DNA of 64,000 bases, taken from the NCBI GenBank assembly GCA_934132775.1, contig CAKPAA010000007.1:27894-91893 (forward strand), read 5' to 3'. Under the pieces are notes generated by a model that was not told the DNA's origin, ran no database searches, and saw only the letters and a list, made by a program, of their open reading frames with translations. A program made the translations under genes and the position numbers. Every line of letters starts with the position of its first letter. Within the stretch, counting starts at the first letter, position 1. Below are positions 53,365 to 63,926 of the stretch, piece by piece. This DNA comes from an uncultured Clostridia bacterium (GTDB taxonomy: Bacteria > Bacillota > Clostridia > TANB77 > UBA1234).

Positions 53365-54704
53365 TTATTCATAATCAGATATATTTGCTTCATTACTATG
53401 CTCGTTTCTCTTTTCTCTTCTCGTTCGTTCACTCATATCAATACGATTAGTACTAGTATTATCTTGAAGAAATCCTTCGCCATTTTCATAAAAGTTTCTA
53501 ATATCAGAAATTACAACTCCTGCAAAAGGATTCATCCTAGAATCAAAAATTCCTTCGTGTCCGATACCTCTGTATATTTTTGCTTTAATATTGTAATCAT
53601 TTTCTTTATAATATCTCAATGAATTTATAAACCTTGAATTTAAATCTTCTTCATATATTTCTCTCTGTCTTTCACATATTTCAGCTAGTGTTGTATCTCC
53701 TTTATATGACATATCATGCATTGGTGCTGGTATTTGTGTTTTATCTATTCTTCTGCCATCTTTATCTCTTCTTATTGCATTTCCATTAGTGTCCCAATTA
53801 CCTGCCTCATGAGCTTCTCCTTGGCCAACATAATAGGAAAAGTCTATTTTTTATATTCGCTTTCATCAAATTCTTTTCCAAATAGTTCTTTATAGTCTTT
53901 TATTCCCAAAGGATAACCTAATTCTTCATTTGGTATAGGAATTGAGCCAGCCGCACCACCAATACAACATCTATGTACTATTTCTGGATGAATCAAAGCA
54001 AATCTTTGCTCAAATACTCCAGACGCCGAATAGCCATTCAAAAATACTTTATCTTTTACTTTTGTACTAACTGTTTCTTCAATAAACTTTTTTGCATCTT
54101 GAATACAATCCAATACTTGTAAGTCAATTCTTTGACCACTACCATTTTCATTTGTAAAACATTCTTTAGCAAGTTGTTGAACATCACATTCAGGTGTAGA
54201 TTGCGGAATCAGTGGAATTACAACAGGTGCTTTATCAGATATTATAAACAATCTACGAGCCATGTTTTCAATTTCTTCTTGCGTAATATTTTTATTTCCA
54301 CTTAAATTTATTGTTTCAACTATCATTTCTGTATCAGACTTAATTTTATCCGTATATAAAATGGCATACGGAAGACTTGTTTTATCATTTACAATGGTCA
54401 TAGTATATTTTGTGCCATTAATTTCCTTTTCAATCGTTTGATTTTTTCCTGTATTGCTTTCAGCAGCTCCTTTTTCATCTATTTGATGTACATTTTCAAG
54501 TTCCATAAAATAATCATTTAGGCTTTCTGTTTTTTCAGGCAATCTAAATCCAAATTCTTTCATTGCCTTAACAACACTTTCATCTCTTTTTTGAACAAAG
54601 TCAGCAAAATTAGATATATCAAGCACTTCTGCTCTTTCTATTTCTTTGGGGAAAACATATCTTACGCCTTTCTGATTTAATTTTATAAATTCATCCTGCC
54701 ACAT
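53365..54704 (-). pseudogene. Alpha/beta-hydrolase, split by a frameshift in an A6 run
   Basis: The upstream frame (54704-53844) gives 286 residues with the nucleophile elbow GYSASG (NGYSASGVFEQRFALIHPE) and GGAAGSIPIP, then stops right after EYKK at a run of six As (minus strand). In the next frame the sequence continues without a break as KIDFSYYVGQGEAHEAGNWD, PAPMHDMSYKGD and on to 53365. The 1340-bp span is one base short of 447 codons, so one more A would restore a 446-residue hydrolase. Substrate unknown. No good ribosome binding site precedes ATG 54704. It is the largest gene of the repeat-flanked island. Confidence 0.75.
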
Positions 54705-54802
54705 TGCAAATATTTCGGTTTATTTGTCGATATTTAAACCTTAACATTTTCGGTACTCTCTTTCAATATTTATTTTTGTGACATATCTATTTTAAACCTA
54801 TA

Positions 54803-54827
54803 TTTTGCAATATTTGCGTTTGTATTA
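54803..54827. repeat. 25-bp direct repeat, copy 2 (island boundary)
   Basis: Identical to 52159-52183. It lies 5 bases from the stop codon of the glycosyltransferase gene at 54832-55917. Confidence 0.85.
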
Positions 54828-54831
54828 CCTT

Positions 54832-55917
54832 TTATTGATATATTTTTAATGCATCATCCACCATTCTGTCAACAGAATACATCTTTTCAATTACTTCTCT
54901 ATTATATCTTCCCATTTCAGGCGTTTTATTTTTTAATAATTTTAGTATATCGCTTTTTAATCTTTCTTTTGTCAAATTTGGCATTCCTCTACAAGTAAAA
55001 TTCGTGTCAATTGCCATTTGTAAATTCTTTTCATCTAGAATTCCTAAATATCCTTGTCCGTTTGCCGAATTACCTGCTAATATTACAGGAAGTTCTGTCG
55101 CCATAGCTTCTAAAGCACATCTACTAACTCCAACAAATATATCTCCTAAGTTTAATAATTCATTTATGTCTGTTCGTGGTCCTTTAACTAATGTAATATT
55201 TGAAATGTTCTTTGTTTTTTCCTGTAACTCATCATAATAGTTTCCTCCGCCAACGACTATAAGCTGCACACCGTTATCTGATTCTTTATCTAAATCATCC
55301 AAAATTTCAGCTAAAGTAGAAACTACTTCTTTCGTATCTTGGTCTATTCTACTTACATGAATTATTTTATCTTTTCCTGGAATTAATTTTACATCTGAAG
55401 TAATTGGTATTTCCATTTTTTTATACGTTTCTAAATCAATTCCGTTTACCGTTACAAAAACATTTTTCTCATCTAATCCATAGTCTTGAACAACCTGTTT
55501 TTTTATGTCTTCACTAACAGCAAGAGTTTTTTCTCCCCAATTTGTTAACTTTTTCAAAATAAAGTTTAATCTATAGATTCCATGAACTGTCGTAACAAAG
55601 TGTGTTTTTGTCTTTTTACACACAATTCCACAGATTGCCCCCGGTATTCTAGCATGAGCATGTACAACGTCTATATTATTATTCTTAATTGTTTTTTCTA
55701 TAGTTTTTATGGAAGTAATTATATGATTAATCTTTTTATCCTTAAGTGGCGCATATATGTGTTGTATCCCATTTTTTTCAATCTCTGAAACAAGTTTTCC
55801 ACCCGAAGAGATTACAAACACGTTGTGTTTTTTTCTCTTTAAAGCTTTTGCTAACTCTAACACGTGCGTTTCTGCACCACCCATATTCATTTCCATTGTA
55901 ACCAGAAGTATGTTCAT
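54832..55917 (-). CDS. Glycosyltransferase family 4 protein
   Basis: 361 residues, GT-B fold. The N-terminal acceptor half begins MNILLVTMEMNMGGAETHVLELAKAL with the glycine-rich GGAETHV loop; the donor half has IIHVSRIDQDTKE, the loop LGDIFVGVSRCALEAMATELPVI (an EX7E-like motif) and AGNSANGQGYLG. It probably adds a sugar to a lipid-linked surface glycan. It is the last gene of the cluster in transcription order; the cluster ends at the direct repeat. Confidence 0.9.
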   Translation of the reverse strand: MNILLVTMEMNMGGAETHVLELAKALKRKKHNVFVISSGGKLVSEIEKNGIQHIYAPLKDKKINHIITSIKTIEKTIKNNNIDVVHAHARIPGAICGIVCKKTKTHFVTTVHGIYRLNFILKKLTNWGEKTLAVSEDIKKQVVQDYGLDEKNVFVTVNGIDLETYKKMEIPITSDVKLIPGKDKIIHVSRIDQDTKEVVSTLAEILDDLDKESDNGVQLIVVGGGNYYDELQEKTKNISNITLVKGPRTDINELLNLGDIFVGVSRCALEAMATELPVILAGNSANGQGYLGILDEKNLQMAIDTNFTCRGMPNLTKERLKSDILKLLKNKTPEMGRYNREVIEKMYSVDRMVDDALKIYQ

Positions 55918-55951
55918 ATCTATATATACCCTCCGTAATAAATCTTTTGTA

Positions 55952-56437
55952 CTATTTTACACTTATCTCTGAAACCTTTCCAGTTGTTTTAGCATACTTA
56001 GTTTCGAATTTCTTTTCGCTATCTACTTTTAATTCTATTGTCTTATTTGCATAATATGCATCTGTTTCCACAGTTCCTGGTGTTTCTATTGTTAAAGTCA
56101 TATCATATCTATAAGCATTATTAACTAGCTCTGTTTTACCATTTTCCATTATCTCATATGTTTCAGCTGGAACACTTTCAACATTAGTTATTTTGCCAAT
56201 ATTCACACCTGTTTGTGAATCATAAACAATATCCCCACTTTCGAAGGCTTTAACCGTGAAATCTCTTATACTCTTTACCTCAATTTTATATTCGATAATT
56301 TCATTTGAACTTTCCTCTGTTTTGTTGTTAAACTTTCCAAATTTAATAATTGCTCCTAAAACTAGTAAGACTACCACCAATAAAACAAAGAAATCCACTA
56401 TATTTATTTTGCCAAATATTTTTCCATCTTTAATCAT
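55952..56437 (-). CDS. DUF4330 family membrane protein
   Basis: 161 residues with a short cytoplasmic start (MIKDGKIFGKINIVDFF), one membrane helix (about 15-35) and an extracytoplasmic domain (IEYKIEVKSIRDFTVKAFESGDIVYDSQTGVNIGKI) of the DUF4330 family. The same domain forms the C-terminal end of the GT4 at 56448-58028, 10 bp upstream. Function unknown; linked to glycosyltransferases here. Confidence 0.8.
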   Translation of the reverse strand: MIKDGKIFGKINIVDFFVLLVVVLLVLGAIIKFGKFNNKTEESSNEIIEYKIEVKSIRDFTVKAFESGDIVYDSQTGVNIGKITNVESVPAETYEIMENGKTELVNNAYRYDMTLTIETPGTVETDAYYANKTIELKVDSEKKFETKYAKTTGKVSEISVK

Positions 56438-56447
56438 ACACTCTCAC

Positions 56448-58028
56448 CTATCTTTCAATTGAAATAATGTAACCTCTTCCAGCATAGCCTTTACCTTTAA
56501 TATGTGCCTCGTTGCCGACTTTTATGTCATACCCATTAACTGTTATTGATTTATCGTTTATAACTGCATCTGCCTCTATTGTTAATGTTATATCAATAGC
56601 ATTGTCAAGTGGTGTTTCAATAACTTCTTTCTTGGTTCTATTAACTCCATACCTAGTTGAAGCAGTGCTTTTCTTTTCTTTAATTTTACCTATATTTATA
56701 TTTTTTAAAGAATCATAAACTGTTGTATCTGCATTTATTGCGTCATATACTTGTGGCATGCTCTCAGTTGTTCTTATTTGATAAACAATTTTTTGAGTGT
56801 TACTCGTAATAGTTTTACTTCCTTTGTGCATATATGAATATCCAAATATACAAGCAAATAGCACAACTAATATTATAAATATATCTAAAACATTTACCTT
56901 TTTAATTTTAGGTTCCTCCTCTACTTTTTCATAGAAACTTTCAATATTTTTAGTGTAAACTTCAACTGTAAATTTTTTTTCAAATATTTCAATAGATTTT
57001 TTCTTCATTCGCTCAAAAACATTTTTGTCTGTTAATATTCTTTCAACAGCCTCAGCAGTGTCTCTTGGAGATTTTATTGGAACTATATAACCATTTTCTC
57101 CATTGCTTATTACTCCAGGATTACCACCAAAATTTGTTACAACTGCCGGTACTCCGATGCTCATACCTTCTAATAGAGCAAGGCTTGTAGCCTCTGTGCC
57201 ATAAGAGCAATTAACCTGAACATCAAATATATTCACAAAGTCCTTTACATTCTTTACAAAGCCTGTGAAGATAACTTTATTTTCAAGCTTTAATTCTTTA
57301 ACTTTTTGTTTTAAATTGTCTTCTTCACTTCCTGTACCAAGAATTAAAAACTTAGCTTTTAGTTTCTTCTCGTTTAGAAGAATATTGGCAGCTTCAATAA
57401 ATGTTTCGTGTCCTTTAACCTTTTCAAGTCTAGCAAGTATTCCAACCACATATTCGTCATCTTTTATTCCATACTTTTCTTTTAATGCTTTTCTCTCTTC
57501 TTCAGATGTTTCTGGTATCTTTTCAACTCCGTTTAATATTACATCTATTTTTTCTTCACTAACACCACCATCTGTGAGGTTTTCTTTTGCAGCCTCTGCA
57601 ACGGCAATTATCCTATCAGATAATAATTCATTCGTATTTTTATATATAAATCTTCCAAAACCTTTTTTTATTTTAGGGTTCACTGGAAAAACAGAATGTC
57701 TTGTAAAGACAACCTTAGTATCTTTTACAAATTTTGCTGCAAGTCTAGCGGTACTGCTTGCGTGAGTGTGAACTATGTCTGGTTTTTCTTCTCTTAAAAC
57801 TTTTATAAGTTTAAATAATGATTCAAAATCCCACGACTTATCTTTTAGTCCATCTATCTCTACAATCTTCACACCTGTGCTTTTTAGTTCTTCAACAAGT
57901 GCACTGCCCTTTGGCAAAATCACGACAATTTCAAACTTTTTCTTATCATAATTTTTGCAAAAATTTATTATACATTTTCCAGCTCCACCAATATTAGTGT
58001 CACTAATAACATTTACTACTTTTATCAT
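56448..58028 (-). CDS. GT4 glycosyltransferase fused to membrane-anchored DUF4330-like domain
   Basis: 526 residues. Residues 1 to about 370 are a GT-B GT4 enzyme (NVISDTNIGGAGKCIINFC, VVGILARLEKVKGHETFIEA, FTGFVKNVKDFVNIFDVQV, SLALLEGMSIGVPAVVTNFG). A membrane helix (about 382-400, VLDIFIILVVLFACIFGYSY) and a DUF4330-like domain of about 110 residues (IVYQIRTTESMPQVYDAI, YDSLKNINIGKI) follow. The catalytic half would be held at the cytoplasmic side with the DUF4330 part outside. The neighbouring free DUF4330 protein points to a duplication. The sugar is unknown. Confidence 0.88.
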   Translation of the reverse strand: MIKVVNVISDTNIGGAGKCIINFCKNYDKKKFEIVVILPKGSALVEELKSTGVKIVEIDGLKDKSWDFESLFKLIKVLREEKPDIVHTHASSTARLAAKFVKDTKVVFTRHSVFPVNPKIKKGFGRFIYKNTNELLSDRIIAVAEAAKENLTDGGVSEEKIDVILNGVEKIPETSEEERKALKEKYGIKDDEYVVGILARLEKVKGHETFIEAANILLNEKKLKAKFLILGTGSEEDNLKQKVKELKLENKVIFTGFVKNVKDFVNIFDVQVNCSYGTEATSLALLEGMSIGVPAVVTNFGGNPGVISNGENGYIVPIKSPRDTAEAVERILTDKNVFERMKKKSIEIFEKKFTVEVYTKNIESFYEKVEEEPKIKKVNVLDIFIILVVLFACIFGYSYMHKGSKTITSNTQKIVYQIRTTESMPQVYDAINADTTVYDSLKNINIGKIKEKKSTASTRYGVNRTKKEVIETPLDNAIDITLTIEADAVINDKSITVNGYDIKVGNEAHIKGKGYAGRGYIISIER

Positions 58029-58048
58029 ATATTTTTCCTTTCAAGCAT

Positions 58049-59458
58049 CTATTTCTCATCACTTTTCGAAACTTTTGTAGACACAAGACCAAAAGCTATT
58101 ATAATCCAAAAAATTAAAACAACTCTATAATTATACCAAGTATGATCAAACATACTTTGAAGCATAAATCCCGAAACACCAGCAATAAGCGACGAAGTTA
58201 ATATATTCTTTTTCTTGCATATACTTATTATCGTTTCTTTATAAAAATTGTATAACATTCCTAAAAATACAATTAGTCCAACAATACCAAATTCAACTAC
58301 CAACTGTAAATACAAGTTGTGTGAATGTGGTGCAGAAATATTGTTATAAGAATATATTGGATATATCGTATTAAAACTTGTTATTCCTAAACCTATGCCT
58401 GAAAACCAATAATCCGCAAGCATTGCAAGTGTCCCCATCCATATATACACTCTATATGATGTTGAGGAATCACCCATATTTCCTATGCTTAAAAACCTAT
58501 TTATAATCGATTCTGGCAAAACAAATGGTAAAAACAAAAGTGCAACAATTCCAAGCAATATAAATCTTCTATCTATCATTATAGCTAAAAGTCCAATTGC
58601 TAGTATTATTCCAAGCCAACAGCCTCTTGAAAAAGTTAAAGCCAAAGCTAACATTGTTACTCCCAAAGAACTTAGCCAAAATAACTTTTTAAATATTCCC
58701 TTTTCTGTCCATAAAAGTCCAACAATTATTGGAATTGCAAGTATTAAATACTCACCATACACATTTGGATTTTCAAATGTAGAATAAACCCTCATTTTAA
58801 TATCTTCAAACATCTCTTTGTCTAGCCAAGCCTGTGAATACAAGTCTCCAAACATATATTGATACAAGCCATAAAAAGCCGTAATAACAGCAGCAATTGA
58901 AAAAACATACAAAATAAATTTAAACTGTTTTTTATTCTCAATAGTATTTATAACAACAAAATATGAAAGAACAAAAGCTATCATAAGTAATGCAATATTT
59001 CTACTTTCTTCAAGAGAAATAGAAGTTACGGCACAAATGCCTATAACTAATGCAAACACCAAAACCCAAGCATTTGTTTTAAAATACTTCAATTTAAAGT
59101 TTTTATTTATGGCTACCTTTAAAAATAGTGACAACGCTGTGCAAATTAGCAAAAGTAAAGACATCATCGTTGAAGCAAATGGCACTGCAAAAACCGTAAT
59201 TGATAGCCATATCATAGGCTTTGCAAATATGCTATTTTCAAAAACTTTATCTAATTTTATCTTATGTGCTATCTTTTGAATAAAAGAAATGAACTTCATC
59301 ATAAATTTTGAAAAAATAGTATCGTCATCTACTTTTTTACTATCTTTTTCTTTCATAAAAAGCCCGACTAAAAAGCTTTCTGAAAAAATCTTATTTATCC
59401 AATTTGATATGCCTATAAGTAATTTATAAATTAAACTATCTTTTAATATTTTATTCAT
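58049..59458 (-). CDS. O-antigen ligase/polymerase-like membrane protein (Wzy_C)
   Basis: 469 residues with about twelve membrane segments and the Wzy_C-type large loop and motif (FSRGCWLGIILAI, YSYNNISAPHSHNLYLQLVVEFG, with the His of HSHN). Members polymerise or ligate surface glycans on the outer face of the membrane. I start at ATG 59458 (weak GGAAAAT upstream); an in-frame start 22 codons earlier lacks a site. It precedes the GT4 fusion by 20 bp. Confidence 0.88.
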   Translation of the reverse strand: MNKILKDSLIYKLLIGISNWINKIFSESFLVGLFMKEKDSKKVDDDTIFSKFMMKFISFIQKIAHKIKLDKVFENSIFAKPMIWLSITVFAVPFASTMMSLLLLICTALSLFLKVAINKNFKLKYFKTNAWVLVFALVIGICAVTSISLEESRNIALLMIAFVLSYFVVINTIENKKQFKFILYVFSIAAVITAFYGLYQYMFGDLYSQAWLDKEMFEDIKMRVYSTFENPNVYGEYLILAIPIIVGLLWTEKGIFKKLFWLSSLGVTMLALALTFSRGCWLGIILAIGLLAIMIDRRFILLGIVALLFLPFVLPESIINRFLSIGNMGDSSTSYRVYIWMGTLAMLADYWFSGIGLGITSFNTIYPIYSYNNISAPHSHNLYLQLVVEFGIVGLIVFLGMLYNFYKETIISICKKKNILTSSLIAGVSGFMLQSMFDHTWYNYRVVLIFWIIIAFGLVSTKVSKSDEK

Positions 59459-59603
59459 ATTTTCCAAATCTTTCTTTTTAATATAGTCCACGATTATTAT
59501 ATACGGAAATTTACATTTATACAAGTTTTAGTTTAAATAGAAAAAATTTTCATTAACTTCAACTTTAAAACATTGCAAACGTAAATCTCATAAATGTCAA
59601 AAT

Positions 59604-61133
59604 TTATTTTTTAATCTTTGAAATAACTAAGTTTTTACCTTCTGCAATAACTTCAGATTTAAGAACCCACATAGCCCCGAAATATACAAAAACTCCCGTC
59701 ACAACTGAAATTAGTAAAGATATTATTGTGTGTCCAAAATTTATATTTTTAATAAAAAACACACAAACACCCATCAATAAGCCCGAAAATAATATTTTAG
59801 CAAACTCATTAAATGTATCATTATTCACAATTCCATTCATCTTTCTATTTATTGCATAAATCATAACTATGGCAGTAAGTATCGAAGTTATAGATGCTGC
59901 CAAAGGCAAACCTAGAAAATCCATACATTTAACCAAGCAAATACTAAGTAACACATTTATCACAATTGAAAATATGCTAATTTTCATCGGAGTTTTAGAA
60001 TCTTGCATTGCATAAAAAGCTTTATTTAGCACTTCCATAAGACCATAACCTATCATTCCAATGGCGTAATATAAAAGTGCTCCACCAGTCAAAACAGTTG
60101 AAGTAACAGTAAATTCTCCTCTTTCATAAATTACTTTTATAATTTCATTGCTAAGTATGCCAATACCAACAGACATAGGAATTATAAAAAATAGCGAAAT
60201 CTTTATCGATTTATTTAGCAAAGTCGTAATCATATTTTCATTTTTATCAACTGTAAGTTTTGATAATTCAGGGAAAATAATATTAGACAACGTGTATGAA
60301 AAAACTCCAACAATAATCAAATACAAATTATATGAATACTCTATTGCCGAAACAGCTTGTCCGCCCTGTAAACCAGAAGCAAGCCTTATATTAACTATAT
60401 TATTTATAGGTTGCACCCACGTGCTTATAAGAATTGGTAAAGCTAGTTTAACAATCTTTTTCAAGCCTTCATCTTTAAAATCAATGGTAAATCTGTATTT
60501 AAACCCTTTCTTTATAATGGCTGGCAACTGAATAACTATCTGTGTTCCCCAACCAATTAACATTGCAATTGCAGCACCTTTAACACCAAATTTATTATTA
60601 AATATAGCTAAATACAAAATCAAAATTCCATTTGCAACAACACTAATTATCGCCGGAATATTAAACTCATCTAACGACTGCAAAAAGCCAACAAAAACAT
60701 ACGCAACAGCAGTAAAAAGCATAATAGGAAATAATATTTTTATAAGCTCAATTGTCAAAGCAGACGTTTGTAAATCCAAATCAGGTGCAATAACAGAAAC
60801 AATTTGTGGTGCAAAAATTATACCAAGTATAGTAAAAGCAAGCGAAATAACAATAATTACATTCAAAAAATTATTAGCAAATTGAATCGCTCGTTTCTTG
60901 CCATCTTTCTGCAAATACTCATTAAATATTGGAATAAACGTAGACGAAATCGCTGCTCCCAAACTCATATCAAGTAATTGAAGCGGTATCCTAGAAGCCG
61001 TAAAAAAAGCAGTAGCCTCAAAACCTGTTCCATAAAATTTTGCAAATACTATATTTCTTATTAGTCCCAATACTTTTGCCAAAAACACAGCACTAAACAT
61101 AAAGGCAAAAGTCCTTATAATCCCTTTTTTCAT
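59604..61133 (-). CDS. murJ: Lipid II flippase MurJ (MviN family)
   Basis: A 509-residue MOP-superfamily flippase with fourteen membrane helices. Signatures include ARNIVFAKFYGTGFEATAFF near the N-terminus and QPINNIVNIRLASGLQGGQA in helix 7, with the conserved Arg and Asp. It moves lipid II, or possibly a glycan intermediate, outwards. It heads the surface-glycan cluster on the minus strand, so a role in exopolysaccharide export is possible as well as wall synthesis. Confidence 0.92.
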   Translation of the reverse strand: MKKGIIRTFAFMFSAVFLAKVLGLIRNIVFAKFYGTGFEATAFFTASRIPLQLLDMSLGAAISSTFIPIFNEYLQKDGKKRAIQFANNFLNVIIVISLAFTILGIIFAPQIVSVIAPDLDLQTSALTIELIKILFPIMLFTAVAYVFVGFLQSLDEFNIPAIISVVANGILILYLAIFNNKFGVKGAAIAMLIGWGTQIVIQLPAIIKKGFKYRFTIDFKDEGLKKIVKLALPILISTWVQPINNIVNIRLASGLQGGQAVSAIEYSYNLYLIIVGVFSYTLSNIIFPELSKLTVDKNENMITTLLNKSIKISLFFIIPMSVGIGILSNEIIKVIYERGEFTVTSTVLTGGALLYYAIGMIGYGLMEVLNKAFYAMQDSKTPMKISIFSIVINVLLSICLVKCMDFLGLPLAASITSILTAIVMIYAINRKMNGIVNNDTFNEFAKILFSGLLMGVCVFFIKNINFGHTIISLLISVVTGVFVYFGAMWVLKSEVIAEGKNLVISKIKK

Positions 61134-61202
61134 ATGTTTCTCCCATAAAAATAAATTACTTAATCAGAATAAACTTGTGTAATACCAATTCAAACTAAAA
61201 TA

Positions 61203-61466
61203 CTATATTGAAAAATGAAATAATATTTTAAGTGCAACAATAAGTGCAACACCAGGCACACCCAAAACACCAATACACGAGCCAACAATAATATTCATAG
61301 GTATATTCATTCCAACCAAATTCAATAAAATATATAAAATTCCACCTAGTATACTGTTTATAAAAAGTGTATAAACAACACTCCTCTTAGCTGACACAGA
61401 CTTTATAAGTGAAAAGCCTCCCAGAACTCCAAGTATACTATAAGTCATAACATTTGTAAAAAGCAT
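61203..61466 (-). CDS. bofA: Pro-sigmaK processing inhibitor BofA family protein
   Basis: 87 residues with three hydrophobic segments and the BofA ending IPMNIIVGSCIGVLGVPGVALIVALKILF. In Bacillus BofA holds back the SpoIVFB protease that cleaves pro-sigmaK in the mother cell. ATG 61466 follows AGGAGG. Clostridial relatives exist even where sigmaK processing is absent, so the pathway here cannot be assumed. Confidence 0.85.
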   Translation of the reverse strand: MLFTNVMTYSILGVLGGFSLIKSVSAKRSVVYTLFINSILGGILYILLNLVGMNIPMNIIVGSCIGVLGVPGVALIVALKILFHFSI

Positions 61467-61601
61467 ATTGGTACAAACCTCCTTTTAACTTGCAACTTTC
61501 CATCACACATTAAAAACATATATCAAAATAACGCAATATAACACCTAAATACGCTATTTGTAAATATTATTCACAGTTTGTACCAATTATGCTTTTATCT
61601 T

Positions 61602-62932
<1,331 letters not shown>

Positions 62933-63300
62933 CACGAAAAAGGACGTAGATCTAAAAGTATAATTCAGATATGAAAATGTCTCATAATATTGAAATTCCT
63001 CATTGAATTAGCCAACCTAATTTAATGAAGCTTGTTATGAGAAAGATTGATAATACCTACATTTTCTTAATTTTTCAAAAATTCTTTTCTACGGAAGTAA
63101 GCAATTGCAAGCATTTTACAGCAAGCTGCTTTAAAATTATGTTAATTTGTGGTATAATTTTAGTATACTCTAAACTTTTTACAGATCTTTCATTTTAAAT
63201 TCCACAATGTGGATTTAATTACCTGATTGATTATTCAGCAGATTATGCTGATATTAAAAGTTTTAGAGCAGATTTTAATATTTTTAGGAGGAAGATCTCA
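62933..63300 (+). promoter_or_regulatory. Divergent intergenic region with the GC-rich orphan gene 2 promoter
   Basis: No gene. An extended -10, TGGTATAAT (63150-63158), has a -35-like TTTAAA 17 bp upstream (63130-63135). A leader of about 135 nt follows to the AGGAGG at about 63291. TCTCATAA/TTATGAGA (62980-62987, 63035-63042) may form a weak hairpin. Confidence 0.5.
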
Positions 63301-63825
63301 ATGACTACCAACATCAAGTGTGCACCCGTCAACGCCAACAGCTCTACCCATTCCATCTTTGCCAAAGCTCGTCACGAAATCCGTTGCCTGCTCGGAAAAG
63401 AAACCAAGATTTTCCATTACAAAGCTGGCAAACCGAAAATCATTTCGCACAATTGCGAAAATGGCAAGGAGACTATCGTTCAAAAAGGAACTGAAGACAA
63501 GTACTGGACTACCTACGCTGACGCTACCCCTGCGAAGGCTGTTTCTGTTCCAAAAGCTGAGAATGTTCCTGTGGCTAAGTCCGTTCGGGTTCGCCTGGTA
63601 AATGGATTGAAGATCAGTATCTGGCTTGAGGTTGCCCTACTGGTTGCACGTCACTTTGTCCCTGAAATCGAAGAACAGCTCCCCGCTGTATACAGTTTTC
63701 TGGATAGTGTGGCACTGCCAATCATCAACTGGCTTTATGCCTTTGCCATGAAATGTGTCAATTGGCTGATGAGTCAGGAATGGATTGCGAACATCATCGA
63801 GTTTCTTCGCAATCTCGCCGTCTAA
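63301..63825 (+). CDS. GC-rich orphan gene 2: small cysteine-containing membrane protein
   Basis: 174 residues, function unknown. The N-terminal half is polar with scattered Cys and Lys (AKARHEIRCLLGKETKIFHY, HNCENGKETIV); the second half holds two or three hydrophobic segments (LKISIWLEVALLVARHFV at about 104-121, VALPIINWLYAFAMKCVNWL at about 137-156) and ends like orphan gene 1 in an amphipathic helix (IANIIEFLRNLAV). GC content and codon use resemble orphan gene 1 and contrast with the surroundings. Own AGGAGG, promoter and terminator. Possibly carried by the adjacent mobile DNA. Confidence 0.7.
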   Translation: MTTNIKCAPVNANSSTHSIFAKARHEIRCLLGKETKIFHYKAGKPKIISHNCENGKETIVQKGTEDKYWTTYADATPAKAVSVPKAENVPVAKSVRVRLVNGLKISIWLEVALLVARHFVPEIEEQLPAVYSFLDSVALPIINWLYAFAMKCVNWLMSQEWIANIIEFLRNLAV

Positions 63826-63832
63826 TCTGCTC

Positions 63833-63866
63833 AAAACCTGTTCCGAGTTTCGGAACAGGTTTTTTT
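63833..63866 (+). terminator. Terminator of GC-rich orphan gene 2
   Basis: 13-bp perfect stem AAAACCTGTTCCG/CGGAACAGGTTTT with a 5-base loop and a run of Ts, 8 bases after the stop. Confidence 0.92.
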
Positions 63867-63868
63867 AT

Positions 63869-63925
63869 GTAATAGGAAAGTAACAGATTTGCAACCTTTT
63901 ATGTATTGATTTTCTTTCCTATTAC
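63869..63925. repeat. 12-bp perfect inverted repeat next to the intron end
   Basis: GTAATAGGAAAG (63869-63880) and CTTTCCTATTAC (63914-63925) enclose 33 bases. Its right edge is 1 bp from the proposed group II intron 3' end, so it belongs to the 3' exon side of the target. Confidence 0.65.
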
Positions 63926-63926
63926 A

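Noticed and set aside
52815..53432. Overlapping minus-strand and other-frame ORFs opposite orphan gene 1
   Set aside because: They are shadows of the GC-rich plus-strand gene, which alone has promoter, SD and terminator.
63301..63825. Orphan gene 2 as group II intron open reading frame
   Set aside because: It lies outside the intron end, on the other strand, and has no reverse transcriptase or maturase motifs.
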